Of a stretch of 36,540 nt of DNA, positions 1 to 7,565 are shown in pieces (positions within the stretch are counted from its first letter, which is position 1; the number at the start of each line of letters is the position of its first letter). The notes below the pieces were generated by a model. It had not been told where the DNA came from and ran no database searches. It saw only the letters and a list, made by a program, of their open reading frames with translations. Source of the DNA: JAAYAY01 sp964429355 (GTDB taxonomy: Bacteria > Planctomycetota > Planctomycetia > Pirellulales > Thermoguttaceae); assembly GCA_964429355.1 (NCBI GenBank), contig CAYSCH010000044.1:1-36540 (forward strand), given 5' to 3'. A program made the position numbers and the translations under genes.

Positions 1-550
1 TCCTGAAGAAACTCACCGTTGTCAATGCCCAATGCACCTACCATCGCTTCTGGGATCGGTGGCCTTGATCGACCGCGAAGACGTGGTGGGACTCGACACT
101 CGGACGCATCTAGTTTTCTCGATCTGCGTTATTCCTGATTCCCCTCGGCCGACCTTCGCTGCCAACGGTCTGCAGCAAACTGAGCCGTCTGGCCTGGAAA
201 TTCGGAAATTCAGACACAATGCCAATTATGGCTGTTTGAGTAGACCTGGTCTCCGCCCGAGTTGCCGCACGTTCTTGAACCTGGGTGGCGCCTGACGGCG
301 CTGTTCGCTCAGTGATCCCCTCCCAGCCTGGCCCTCCATCGCCTCTGACCCAACAACTGACAGTCGACTATTTTCCTTTCCCCCAATTTTCTTTTCTCCC
401 CCCTTTGCCTCCAGACCCCTTGCCCCGCAGCGGTCGGTTTCGTCCGCCGACCAATGCCCTCTGCGAGTCTCATCGATGCCCACGAGGCGCTTCCGATCGG
501 AACAATCCTTCTCCCCTCGGATTCCCGCCTCCTCCTCTTCCGTCCTTCTT

Positions 551-868
551 CAACCTCCTCCGCGCCTCTGCGCGAGCCCTCCCAAACTCGTCGCATCGCT
601 CAGAGCAAATCCCACATCCCATGAAGCAACCGGCGGCTGCCCTTGGATCTGCCCCCTCCGTGTTCTCTGTGCCTCTGCGGTTACCTTCTCCTTTTCAGAA
701 CCCGTCACGGAATAAGCCGTTCTGCCCAATGACCAAGTACGGCGCCCAAAAAGCGGCAGTTGACGCTCATTTTACTCGAGCTCCAGAGACCATACTCGGC
801 TCTCGACGGAACTCCCTCCGCGAGATTCCTCCGAATCCTTCGCGCTCTTTGTGTCCTCCGCGGTGATC
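551..868. repeat. Three degenerate CTCTGTG/CTCTGCGG motifs
   Basis: Three imperfect copies of one short motif lie at about 551-576, 655-684 and 829-868. The second reads CTCCGTGTTCTCTGTG followed by CCTCTGCGGTTA. The third is CTTCGCGCTCTTTGTG followed by TCCTCCGCGGTGA. The first is shorter and more diverged. On the minus strand they read like the 'ACCGCAGAGGCACAGAG' low-complexity repeat often met between genes in environmental planctomycete and verrucomicrobial genomes; that parallel is from memory. They lie in a stretch without genes. Confidence 0.5.
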
Positions 869-1018
869 CCTTCCCCTCACCCATCCCCGCCCGGCGGAAC
901 CCCAAGTTCGCCCGGCAGACGCCCCCTCGCCTCCCGTATTTTCGCAGAGCCTCTCACCCGTTGACAACTTATAAACACCATCCCCCCACCAGTTCTACGA
1001 ACTCCGCCCTTCATCGTG

Positions 1019-1024
1019 TATAAT
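1019..1024 (+). promoter_or_regulatory. Candidate -10 box for an orphan transcript
   Basis: A perfect TATAAT lies about 150 bases before a strong intrinsic terminator, with no protein gene between. No good -35 box is visible at 16-18 bases upstream, so the call rests on the -10 match and the downstream terminator only. Confidence 0.25.
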
Positions 1025-1029
1025 CCTCC

Positions 1030-1217
1030 CTCGCTGGCCCCCCAGAAAACAAATGCAACGACCAGAAAGAGTACTGTACAAATGTCCTAGGATCGAGTAG
1101 ACTGATCCTCGACGTCTGGGTATCCCAAGAGCCCGACCCCGCGGCATCCCGCCGCTCCGTCCCGTATCCCAAGGGCCCGCCGCCGGAACACCACCTCCCG
1201 CGACGGGCCCTTTTTTC
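1030..1217 (+). ncRNA. Candidate small RNA, unknown family
   Basis: Between a TATAAT box at 1019 and a strong terminator ending at 1216 there is no coding frame, but there is structure. AGGATC (1089-1094) pairs with GATCCT (1104-1109). The 15-base sequence TATCCCAAGRGCCCG occurs twice, at 1131-1145 and 1165-1179, and the second copy runs into the terminator stem. A short structured transcript of about 180 nt would explain this. It could equally be the decayed 3' end of a lost gene. The 5' end is only estimated. Confidence 0.3.
1171..1217 (+). terminator. Rho-independent terminator without an upstream gene
   Basis: AAGGGCCCG (1171-1179) pairs perfectly over 9 bp with CGGGCCCTT (1204-1212). 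The 3' arm runs directly into TTTTTT (1211-1216). This is one of the clearest intrinsic terminators in the window, yet no protein-coding gene precedes it on the plus strand. Confidence 0.65.
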
Positions 1218-1615
1218 GTCCCCTGACTCCCGTCCCCTGACCCCCGTCTCCAGCTCCCTGCTCCGTGCTCCCCGCTCCCTGTTCTCAAAAAGGAATCATC
1301 CCATGACCGCCCGTGACCCTTCCAGCCCCACATCCCCAACCCATGCCCAGTCCGTCCCGTTCCACAACCCAGCCAAGAAGCCGCCAGTCGCTCCAACGAT
1401 CCTTCCTCCTCCTCACCCGCAACGATGTTGCGCTCAAGTGTCCCAATGTTTCCAAGATTCCGTTCGCAACTCCGCTTACAATTCCCCTCTGACCTGCTGA
1501 CCCCCCGTCCCCTGACCTCTGTCCCCCGGCTTCCAACAACTGGCCACTGACAAATGACAAATGACCCCTGACTACTGACCCCATCCCCCGTCCCCTGCCC
1601 CCTTAACCTCTGGCC
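1217..1615. repeat. CCCCTGAC-rich degenerate tract
   Basis: The heptamer-like unit CCCCTGA(C), interspersed with CCCGTC and CTCCCTG, recurs many times at about 1217-1285 and again at 1490-1615, including TGACAAATGACAAATGACC. The tract is strongly strand-asymmetric (C-rich on plus) and codes for nothing recognisable. It looks like an expanded and decayed simple repeat. Confidence 0.5.
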
Positions 1616-1838
1616 TCGAACCTCGGTCCAGGACCCAAAGACAGACTCACCCTGCGCCGCGGCACCAGCCGATCTTTGACATCTTAGATTTTCATGACGT
1701 CCGCCTGCTCACATCGTGAACGCGGCCCCGTCGTGCCCGCAGACGGTCACTGGACGCTCGAGCTTGTACGCCTCCAATCGAGTCTCTATCTGAAAACAGG
1801 CAAAGGCCGTCCTCGCAAACGCTTCACGCCCCGGTTGT

Positions 1839-2129
1839 GTGACCATCAGACAACTGATCAAAGGTTGCACGCCAGTCTCTCCATCCTCGCCTTCCGGCCG
1901 GCACCCCGCAGCTTCCGGCCGCGGAATCGCCTCCCGCTATGTGAACAGCCGCAAAACACCCCAAGCGTATCATAACACGGCCGGGTCTTCCATCGTCAAC
2001 CGCCCCCCCTCCCTGCTGACGACGATCTGGCCGATCTGGCGGCGCAAGGACGAAGGCCCCGCTTTCCATGACACGCTCAACAAGGCCGATCTGTTCCTGA
2101 CGGCGCTCGGTTACCTGCCTCCGCGCTGA
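1839..2129 (+). pseudogene. Possible C-terminal remnant of a protein gene
   Basis: The last 45 or so codons of this frame (about 1994-2129) have ordinary protein composition, ending in DTLNKADLFLTALGYLPPR before a TGA, whereas the upstream part is Pro/Ser-rich like the surrounding repeats. That contrast suggests the tail of a gene whose front has decayed or been lost. I do not recognise the family. There is no credible start codon with a ribosome binding site, and it could be a chance open frame. Confidence 0.2.
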
Positions 2130-2439
2130 AAAAGACTGCTCCGGAAGTTGTCAAGGGAAGATCCTCGTTCACCGATGAGCGCCCAATGATTCGTAGAGTC
2201 AAACCTCGGCCTGCGTTCCTTGAAACGTTCCTCTCTCTGCCGGCTTTCAGCCCGCAATTTCAATAGGGCCGCCGGTCGCCGCAGGGGATCGTCCCAAGCT
2301 CGTTTGCCTCCCCGCAGGACTCAGGCCGGGCGAGCCGGCGAGCCGACGCATGTGCCGCCTGCCATTCCACGCTCTGCCGCCGAAGGTTATACTTGCCGCA
2401 CGGAATGTCCTTTCCTCCGACCGAGCAGAGAGAGTCCCC

Positions 2440-3153
2440 ATGGACGCCCCGTCGTCCGCGGCCGTCTTGATTGAGGCACGCGATCTTGTCCGCCATTACC
2501 GCGTTGGGCCGGCCACCGTTCGCGCGCTGGATGGCGTGGATTTGCAGGTCGCCCACGGAGAGTTGCTGGCCATTCTCGGCGTCAGCGGATCGGGCAAATC
2601 GACCCTCCTTCATCTTCTGGGCGGACTGGATACGCCCACCTCCGGCTCGGTTGCCGTCGATGGCCGCGACCTGGGCCGCCTCAGCTCGAAGCAACGGGCG
2701 GTCTATCGTCGCAGTTCTGTCGGTTTCATCTTCCAATCCTTCTACCTCGTTCCCGGACTCAGCGCCCAGCAGAATGTGGCGATTGCCCTGACCTTTCAGG
2801 GCGTTTTTGGACGCCGCCGCCGGGAACTGGCCCGCGAGGCCATCGCCCGGGTTGGACTGGAGCAACGGGCCCACCATCGGCCCAACCAGCTCAGCGGCGG
2901 AGAGCAACAACGCGTGGCCCTCGCCCGGGCAATCGTTCATCGCCCCCCGCTGCTCCTGGCCGACGAACCCACCGGAAACCTCGATCGGGCCAACGCCGAA
3001 AACGTCATGCGCCTCATCCAGGAGATCCACGCCGAGAGGGGCACGACGGTCGTGATCGTCACCCACAATGAGGATATGGCCCGCCAGGCCACCGATCGAA
3101 TCATCCGCCTGACCGACGGGCGCATCACCTCCGACGAAGGAACCCGACGATGA
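2440..3153 (+). CDS. ABC transporter ATP-binding protein (MacB/LolD type)
   Basis: The ATPase of a MacB/LolCDE-type ABC system, which powers a periplasm-facing FtsX-type permease rather than solute import. All nucleotide-binding motifs are present in the 237-residue protein: Walker A GVSGSGKST (47-55), Q-loop Gln99, signature LSGGEQQ (151-157), Walker B LLLADEP (171-177) and the switch His209. Length and the QSFYLVPGLSAQQNV segment fit the LolD/MacB/FtsE branch. The ATG at 2440 is chosen because the domain begins soon after it and a purine-rich GAGAG lies just upstream; the frame is open to 2350, but that extension is not domain-like. The stop overlaps the start of the permease gene (ATGA at 3150-3153), so the two are translationally coupled. 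Confidence 0.93.
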   Translation: MDAPSSAAVLIEARDLVRHYRVGPATVRALDGVDLQVAHGELLAILGVSGSGKSTLLHLLGGLDTPTSGSVAVDGRDLGRLSSKQRAVYRRSSVGFIFQSFYLVPGLSAQQNVAIALTFQGVFGRRRRELAREAIARVGLEQRAHHRPNQLSGGEQQRVALARAIVHRPPLLLADEPTGNLDRANAENVMRLIQEIHAERGTTVVIVTHNEDMARQATDRIIRLTDGRITSDEGTRR

Positions 3154-3923
3154 GAGCCTGGTGGATCATGCTGCTGGCACTCGGTGGGCTTCGCCGAAGG
3201 CCGATGCGAGTTGTCCTCACGGTCCTGGGCGTGACGATCGCTGCTGGGTCTCTCTATTCGATGGTCGGATTCGCCCTGGGAATCCAGCATCAGGCCGAAG
3301 CCCCTTTCGAGAAGCTCGACCTGCTGAAGAATATCGAGATCTCCACCACGTCCGGCGGCGACCACGGCGATCCCGACGACCCGGACGATCCGGCCAACAA
3401 CGCCGCAGAGCCGGAAGAAGAACAGGAGGACGACGAGAAAGACAGGCTCGTTCTTGACGACGCCCTTCTGGCCAGGATCGAGGAAATGCCCGGAGTCGCG
3501 GTGGCCTATCCGCAGTTCCGCATCGGCAACGTCGAGATCCGTCACGGCGACAAGAAGCAGCGATGCATGGCCATCGGCGCGCCGCGCGAAGTTGGGCTCG
3601 TCGGTTCCGGGGGCGAGCTCCTCGTGGCCGGTCGCTTCTTCGACCTCGATAGTCGGGCCCCTCAGGTACTGATCTCGGAGCCAATGGTCCAGACTCTCGG
3701 CCTGGCCGGCGCCGAGGCGGCCGTCGGCCAGTCGGTGACCCTGGAAGCCTCGGGACTGGCCCGCCGCGAAGACGAAGCCTTCGAGTACCGCACGCAAGAG
3801 CTCGCGGCCACGATTGTCGGCGTCTACCAGCCGCCGCAACCGGCCATTGGCCCCTTCGTCCGGACCGTCGTTCTCCCTGTGGACATAATGAAGGACATTC
3901 CCGGGGCGGCCTTTGGGATGTGA
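3150..3923 (+). CDS. ABC permease, N-terminal part (MacB_PCD), ends at in-frame TGA
   Basis: The permease partner of the upstream ATPase. Residues 20-45 form the first membrane helix, and the large periplasmic MacB_PCD domain follows. Residues 71-98 are a strikingly acidic stretch (mostly D, E, N and P) inserted early in that domain. The frame stops at TGA 3921-3923 after residue 257, but the same frame then continues with the missing FtsX core (next entry). Read through, 3150-4514 gives 454 residues, a normal length for a MacB-like permease. Translated as drawn, this half has one membrane helix and cannot form a working permease. A nonsense mutation or a base-call error are both possible. 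TGA is used as a normal stop by many genes here, so a recoded genetic code is not supported. Confidence 0.8.
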   Translation: MRAWWIMLLALGGLRRRPMRVVLTVLGVTIAAGSLYSMVGFALGIQHQAEAPFEKLDLLKNIEISTTSGGDHGDPDDPDDPANNAAEPEEEQEDDEKDRLVLDDALLARIEEMPGVAVAYPQFRIGNVEIRHGDKKQRCMAIGAPREVGLVGSGGELLVAGRFFDLDSRAPQVLISEPMVQTLGLAGAEAAVGQSVTLEASGLARREDEAFEYRTQELAATIVGVYQPPQPAIGPFVRTVVLPVDIMKDIPGAAFGM

Positions 3924-4514
3924 GGCCCGGGACATGGCGGCTCGGGCGGTCCGCCTCGCGGGTACTCGCGGGCAGTGGTGCGAGTCGAGCATCCCAGCGA
4001 CCTGGTGCGGGTGGAGAACGGGCTCAAGGAAATGGGGCTCCGGACCCAGACCGCGGTGGGACAACTCACCGAGCTGCGAACGTTCTTTGTCTTCCTCGAC
4101 GTCCTCCTGGCGGCCGTTGGTACCGTGGCTCTGGTCGTGGCCGCCTTGGGCATCATCAACACGCTGCTGATGGCGATTCTCGAGCGCTACCAGGAAATCG
4201 GCACCTGCAAGGCCGTCGGAGCCTCCGACGGCGACATCGTCGTCCTGTTCCTCACGGAGGCCATATTGCTCGGACTGCTCGGCGGACTGGGCGGCCTGGC
4301 CCTGGGCCGTCTCGTCTCCTGGATCCTCGAAATCGGGATCAACATCTACGCCCGCAGCCAGGGTGTGGAAGCAGTGCTGATCGTTTTCAACTTCCCTCAC
4401 TGGCTTTCCCTGGCCACGGTCGCCTTTGCCACCTTCGTTGCGGTCCTGGCGGGAGTCTGGCCCGCCCTCCGCGCCGCCCGCATCGACCCGATTCGGGCCC
4501 TCCGCGGAGAATAG
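3924..4514 (+). CDS. ABC permease, C-terminal part (FtsX domain)
   Basis: This continues the permease in the same frame directly after the TGA at 3921-3923. A Gly-rich stretch leads to the end of the periplasmic domain (VRVEHPSDLVRVENGL), and then to the FtsX core with three membrane helices: about 4081-4170 (around VALVVAALGIINTLLMAIL), 4225-4330, and 4395-4465. The coupling segment ERYQEIGTCKAVGASDGDI and the terminal ARIDPIRALRGE are typical of MacB/LolC permeases. An independent start is possible (GTG at 3975), but no ribosome binding site supports one. I read the two parts as one interrupted gene. Confidence 0.75.
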   Translation, partial: GPGHGGSGGPPRGYSRAVVRVEHPSDLVRVENGLKEMGLRTQTAVGQLTELRTFFVFLDVLLAAVGTVALVVAALGIINTLLMAILERYQEIGTCKAVGASDGDIVVLFLTEAILLGLLGGLGGLALGRLVSWILEIGINIYARSQGVEAVLIVFNFPHWLSLATVAFATFVAVLAGVWPALRAARIDPIRALRGE

Positions 4515-4775
4515 CCGCGACACTCCGCCGCAATCAGCCCCCGGTTCCCGCAACCGATGGCCCCGTGGATCTGCATTCGTCTGGGACCTCTGCTATCCGC
4601 ATTTCGTTTCGTGTTTCGAGCTTTGCACATGACGGGCAACGATTCCCTTGTGCCTTGTTCTGGGGCTCAAAACGGTCCAAACTCTTGCGGCGCGTCTTGC
4701 CCACCGCCACAATAGGGTCGTTTCCCGCCTTTGCTCACCATTTTCCCGTCCAGCCATCCCCGCGGAGGTCGAGTC
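4515..4775. other. Spacer between ABC permease and oxidoreductase
   Basis: 261 bases with no credible frame. No clear terminator or promoter boxes are visible. The last bases (GGAGGTCGAG, about 4764-4773) hold the ribosome binding site of the next gene. Confidence 0.4.
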
Positions 4776-6149
4776 ATGAACCGTCCATCAAAACAGGTAC
4801 CAGCACCAGGCCATCACCGCATTACCCGCCGCAAGTTCACCCAACTGGCCGCCGCGGGAGCATCGGCTTTGCTGGCCGCACCGGGGATCCTTCGGGCGCA
4901 GAATCTCAACAACAAAATGAACATTGCCGTCATTGCCGTCGGCGGACGGGGAGGGGGCAATCTGGGCAGCGTCAGCTCGGAGAACATCGTCGCCCTCTGC
5001 GATGTCAATCAAGGGGCCGTCGACGCGGCGGCGGGGAAATTTCCCGAGGCGAAGAAGTTCAACGATTTCCGCAAGGTCTTCGATCGGCCCCAGGATTTCG
5101 ACGCGGTTGTCGTCAGCACCTGCGAGCACACCCACGCGATGGCGACCATGCTCGCGCTGAAGAACAAGAAGCACGTCTACTGCGAGAAGCCCCTCACGCA
5201 CGACGTCTATGAAGCTCGCCAGATCCGCCTGGCCGCCGAGGAGGCCGGCACAACCACGCAGATGGGCATCCAGATCCATGCCGGCGAGAACTATCGCCGC
5301 GTGGTGGAACTGATCCAGTCCGGCGCCATCGGGGCCGTCAGTGAAGCCCACGTCTGGGTCGGCCGCGCCTGGGGCCTGCAGAGCCAGGAAGCCGCCGAGA
5401 AGAACCACGACATCGTCTACGTGACCGAGCGTCCCACCGACTCCAAGCCGGTACCTGCCGGTCTCGACTGGGATCTCTGGATCGGCCCCGCCCCCATGCG
5501 TCCCTTTCACGACGTCTACTATCCAGGCCCCAAGTGGTATCGTTGGTGGGATTTCGGCAATGGCACCATGAGCGACCTGGGCAGCCACTGGAACGATCTT
5601 GCCTTCTGGGCCCTGAAACTGGAGTATCCGCTGACGATCGAAGCGGGCGGCCCGCCGGCTCATCCGGAGATCGCGCCGGCCTCCATGTGGGCCAAGTACG
5701 AGTACGGTTCTCGCGGCGATCTGCCGCCGGTGACAATGACCTGGTACCAGGGCGAGGAAAAACCCCAGATCTGGAAAGACGGCGGCATTCCCCAGTGGGA
5801 CAGCGGCGCCCTGTTTATCGGCGAGAAGGGCATGCTGCTTTCCGATTACGGCAAGCACGTTCTCCTGCCTGAGGAGAAGTTCGCTGGTTTCAAGGCCCCG
5901 GAACCTTTCCTGCCGCGGGTTGCCTCCCATCACCAGGAATGGATCGATGCCTGCAAGGCCGGCCAGCAGACCAGCGCCAATTTCCATTACTCGGGACTCC
6001 TGACCGAGGCCAACCACCTGGGCAACGTCGCCTACCGTGTTGGCAAGAAGCTCGAGTGGGATCCGGTGAAGCTTGCCGCCACGAACGTGCCTGAAGCGGC
6101 GGCGCTCCTCCACTGCCCCTATCGCGAGGGTTGGATCCTGGGTGGGTGA
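4776..6149 (+). CDS. Tat-exported Gfo/Idh/MocA family oxidoreductase
   Basis: A 457-residue NAD(P)-dependent dehydrogenase of the Gfo/Idh/MocA family, whose members act on sugars and sugar-like polyols. A Tat signal (twin Arg 18-19, RRKFTQLAAAGASALL, then an Ala-rich segment) implies export of the folded, cofactor-loaded protein. The Rossmann loop is AVGGRGGGNLG (54-64), and the family signature CEKPLTHDV lies at 136-144 with the EKP lysine at 138. The ATG at 4776 follows a GGAGGTCGAG site and gives a clean Tat leader. The frame is open further upstream to 4731, but that is not leader-like. It stands alone between unrelated genes. The substrate cannot be read from the sequence; planctomycetes commonly carry many paralogues. 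Confidence 0.92.
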   Translation: MNRPSKQVPAPGHHRITRRKFTQLAAAGASALLAAPGILRAQNLNNKMNIAVIAVGGRGGGNLGSVSSENIVALCDVNQGAVDAAAGKFPEAKKFNDFRKVFDRPQDFDAVVVSTCEHTHAMATMLALKNKKHVYCEKPLTHDVYEARQIRLAAEEAGTTTQMGIQIHAGENYRRVVELIQSGAIGAVSEAHVWVGRAWGLQSQEAAEKNHDIVYVTERPTDSKPVPAGLDWDLWIGPAPMRPFHDVYYPGPKWYRWWDFGNGTMSDLGSHWNDLAFWALKLEYPLTIEAGGPPAHPEIAPASMWAKYEYGSRGDLPPVTMTWYQGEEKPQIWKDGGIPQWDSGALFIGEKGMLLSDYGKHVLLPEEKFAGFKAPEPFLPRVASHHQEWIDACKAGQQTSANFHYSGLLTEANHLGNVAYRVGKKLEWDPVKLAATNVPEAAALLHCPYREGWILGG

Positions 6150-6608
6150 TACCCAACCCAATCGCGTGGCTCTGCCCGGTGTCCTTTGAGTCGACATCCC
6201 CAATGGCCTGAACGGGCGGGCGTGTGAAAGGCGCCGATCCGAGTCGCCTCGCCCGCCGGTGCCAAGTTACCGTTTGCTTGTGGACCTGTTCCGCGACACG
6301 GCGCCGCTCCACTTAGGTCAGCCTCGGCCTGCAGTCGCGCGGGCCGGGGCTTGAACCCGTTTCCTGCCACGGGACCCGGTTCTGATTGGGATCGCCGCAA
6401 GCAACCGGATTCTACAACGCGCGCAACCTGCGACAATGCCTTGACTTGTGGCATCAGTCCGAAAAATTGCGGGAAAGCGTGTCCACGGAACGGCCCGTTT
6501 CGCGGTATTCAATTGGTGCCCCCAGAGTGCGCCAAGTTGACCGTTTGCGGACGGGATTGTTTGCCCGGGGCGTGAGCGAGGATCCAGGATCCCATTTGGG
6601 AGAAAGTC
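6150..6608. other. 459-base spacer upstream of DUF1559 gene
   Basis: No credible gene. GGGTTGG (6128-6134) can pair with CCAACCC (6153-6159) around the preceding stop codon, but no T-run follows, so a terminator is uncertain. The segment near 6350 looks faintly like the end of a tRNA on the minus strand but has no matching arms. A GGGAGAAAG ribosome binding site for the next gene lies at about 6597-6606. Confidence 0.4.
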
Positions 6609-7565
6609 ATGTTGCACCACCGCCCCCGCCGCGGTTTCACGCTTGTCGAACTGCTTGTTGTGATCGCGATCATCGGAATACTCATCGCCCTGTTGCTTCC
6701 GGCCGTCCAGGCGGCTCGCGAGGCTGCCCGGCGAATGCAATGCGCCAACAACCTGAAACAGCTTGGATTGGCCATGCACAACTACCATTCGACGCTGAAC
6801 TGCTTCCCTCCTGGATTCATGGTGCGAGGCCATCTGGGAAATACGACACCGGGCGGGTGGGCATGGGGCGTGTTCTTGATGCCCTACATTGAGCAGAGCT
6901 CGCTGCGTGACAGCCTGAGCACCACAAAGTACACACTGGAACAGGTGATCAACGATCCGGTGCTGTTGCCCATGCTGCAGACAGACTTGAGCGTATTCCG
7001 TTGTCCGTCGTCGCCGATCGGACCGCTCAGGACTCACCAGGGGGCTCCGAATCCGAAAGTCGCATCGGCTAACTACACCTGTTGTCGCGGGTTCTTCAGT
7101 TTCACGGGCACAACGCACCTGACCAAACAGAACAACGGCGTGTTCTACGGCGAGAGTGCCACAAGGATCCAGGATGTGACCGATGGGACGAGCAACACCT
7201 TCGCATTCGGTGAGCGGACTGCTTTCGGCGCCAACCTGCAGAATGACGGTTCGTGGCCCTCTTGGTGCGGCCCCGGGGGGAGCGGCGCCATGAATACCGT
7301 GAGTTCGGCCGTGTCCGACAATGTGAACTCGACCGGCAATGGCGCATTCAGCAGCGAGCATCCCGGCGGGGCGATGTTCTGCTTCGTGGACGGTTCTGTC
7401 CGTTTCATCGGAGAGACCATCCGTTCCAGCAAGGCGGGACTGCAGACCGGCAACACGGGCGATCCTGGGCTGTTCTTGCAGGCGGCGGCGCAGGGCACGG
7501 TGGGCACCTACCAATTACTCGGAGCCAGGAACGATGGCCAGCCAACTGGTGAGGGAAACCTATGA
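6609..7565 (+). CDS. DUF1559 (H-X9-DG) pseudopilin-like protein
   Basis: A 318-residue prepilin-like protein of the planctomycete-expanded DUF1559 family. The class III leader is short (RRG, then FTLVELLVVIAIIGILIALL), with predicted cleavage after Gly9, Phe10 as the mature N-terminus, and Glu at mature position 5. The next segment, PAVQAAREAARRMQCANNLK, is family-typical. The C-terminal part carries the H-X9-DG signature: His in SSEHPGG, then FCFVDGSVRFI. The protein should be processed by a prepilin peptidase and sit in or across the inner membrane. The start is supported by GGGAGAAAG about 3 bases upstream. The last codons overlap the next gene as ATGA (7562-7565), so the methyltransferase downstream is translationally coupled. 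Function of the family is unknown. Confidence 0.93.
   Translation: MLHHRPRRGFTLVELLVVIAIIGILIALLLPAVQAAREAARRMQCANNLKQLGLAMHNYHSTLNCFPPGFMVRGHLGNTTPGGWAWGVFLMPYIEQSSLRDSLSTTKYTLEQVINDPVLLPMLQTDLSVFRCPSSPIGPLRTHQGAPNPKVASANYTCCRGFFSFTGTTHLTKQNNGVFYGESATRIQDVTDGTSNTFAFGERTAFGANLQNDGSWPSWCGPGGSGAMNTVSSAVSDNVNSTGNGAFSSEHPGGAMFCFVDGSVRFIGETIRSSKAGLQTGNTGDPGLFLQAAAQGTVGTYQLLGARNDGQPTGEGNL

Larger units (their letters stand above)
1..2439. other. Gene-poor region with degenerate repeats
   Basis: No reading frame here has a recognisable protein family, a convincing ribosome binding site or a plausible composition. The plus strand is strongly C/T-rich over long stretches (about 360-620 and 1200-1620), so long frames on both strands are low-complexity (Pro/Ser/Arg-rich, or Gly/Arg-rich on the minus strand). 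The region holds three degenerate 'CTCTGTGCCTCTGCGGTTA'-like motifs, a CCCCTGAC-rich tract, a candidate small RNA with a strong terminator, and a possible C-terminal gene remnant near 1985-2129; each is listed separately. Confidence 0.6.

Noticed and set aside
1131..1179. CRISPR-like direct repeat TATCCCAAGRGCCCG
   Set aside because: Only two copies, with the second inside a terminator stem; no array and no cas genes in the window.
3921..3923. Recoded TGA (alternative genetic code)
   Set aside because: Many genes in the window end in TGA with normal family lengths, and a second gene is interrupted by TAG instead; error or mutation is simpler.
2937..4553. 538-codon open frame on the minus strand
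   Set aside because: It is antisense to the ABC ATPase and permease genes, has no family features, and arises from the codon bias of high-GC DNA.
6335..6400. tRNA-like 'GGGGCTTGAACCCG' on the minus strand
   Set aside because: No matching acceptor, D or anticodon arms could be built around it.
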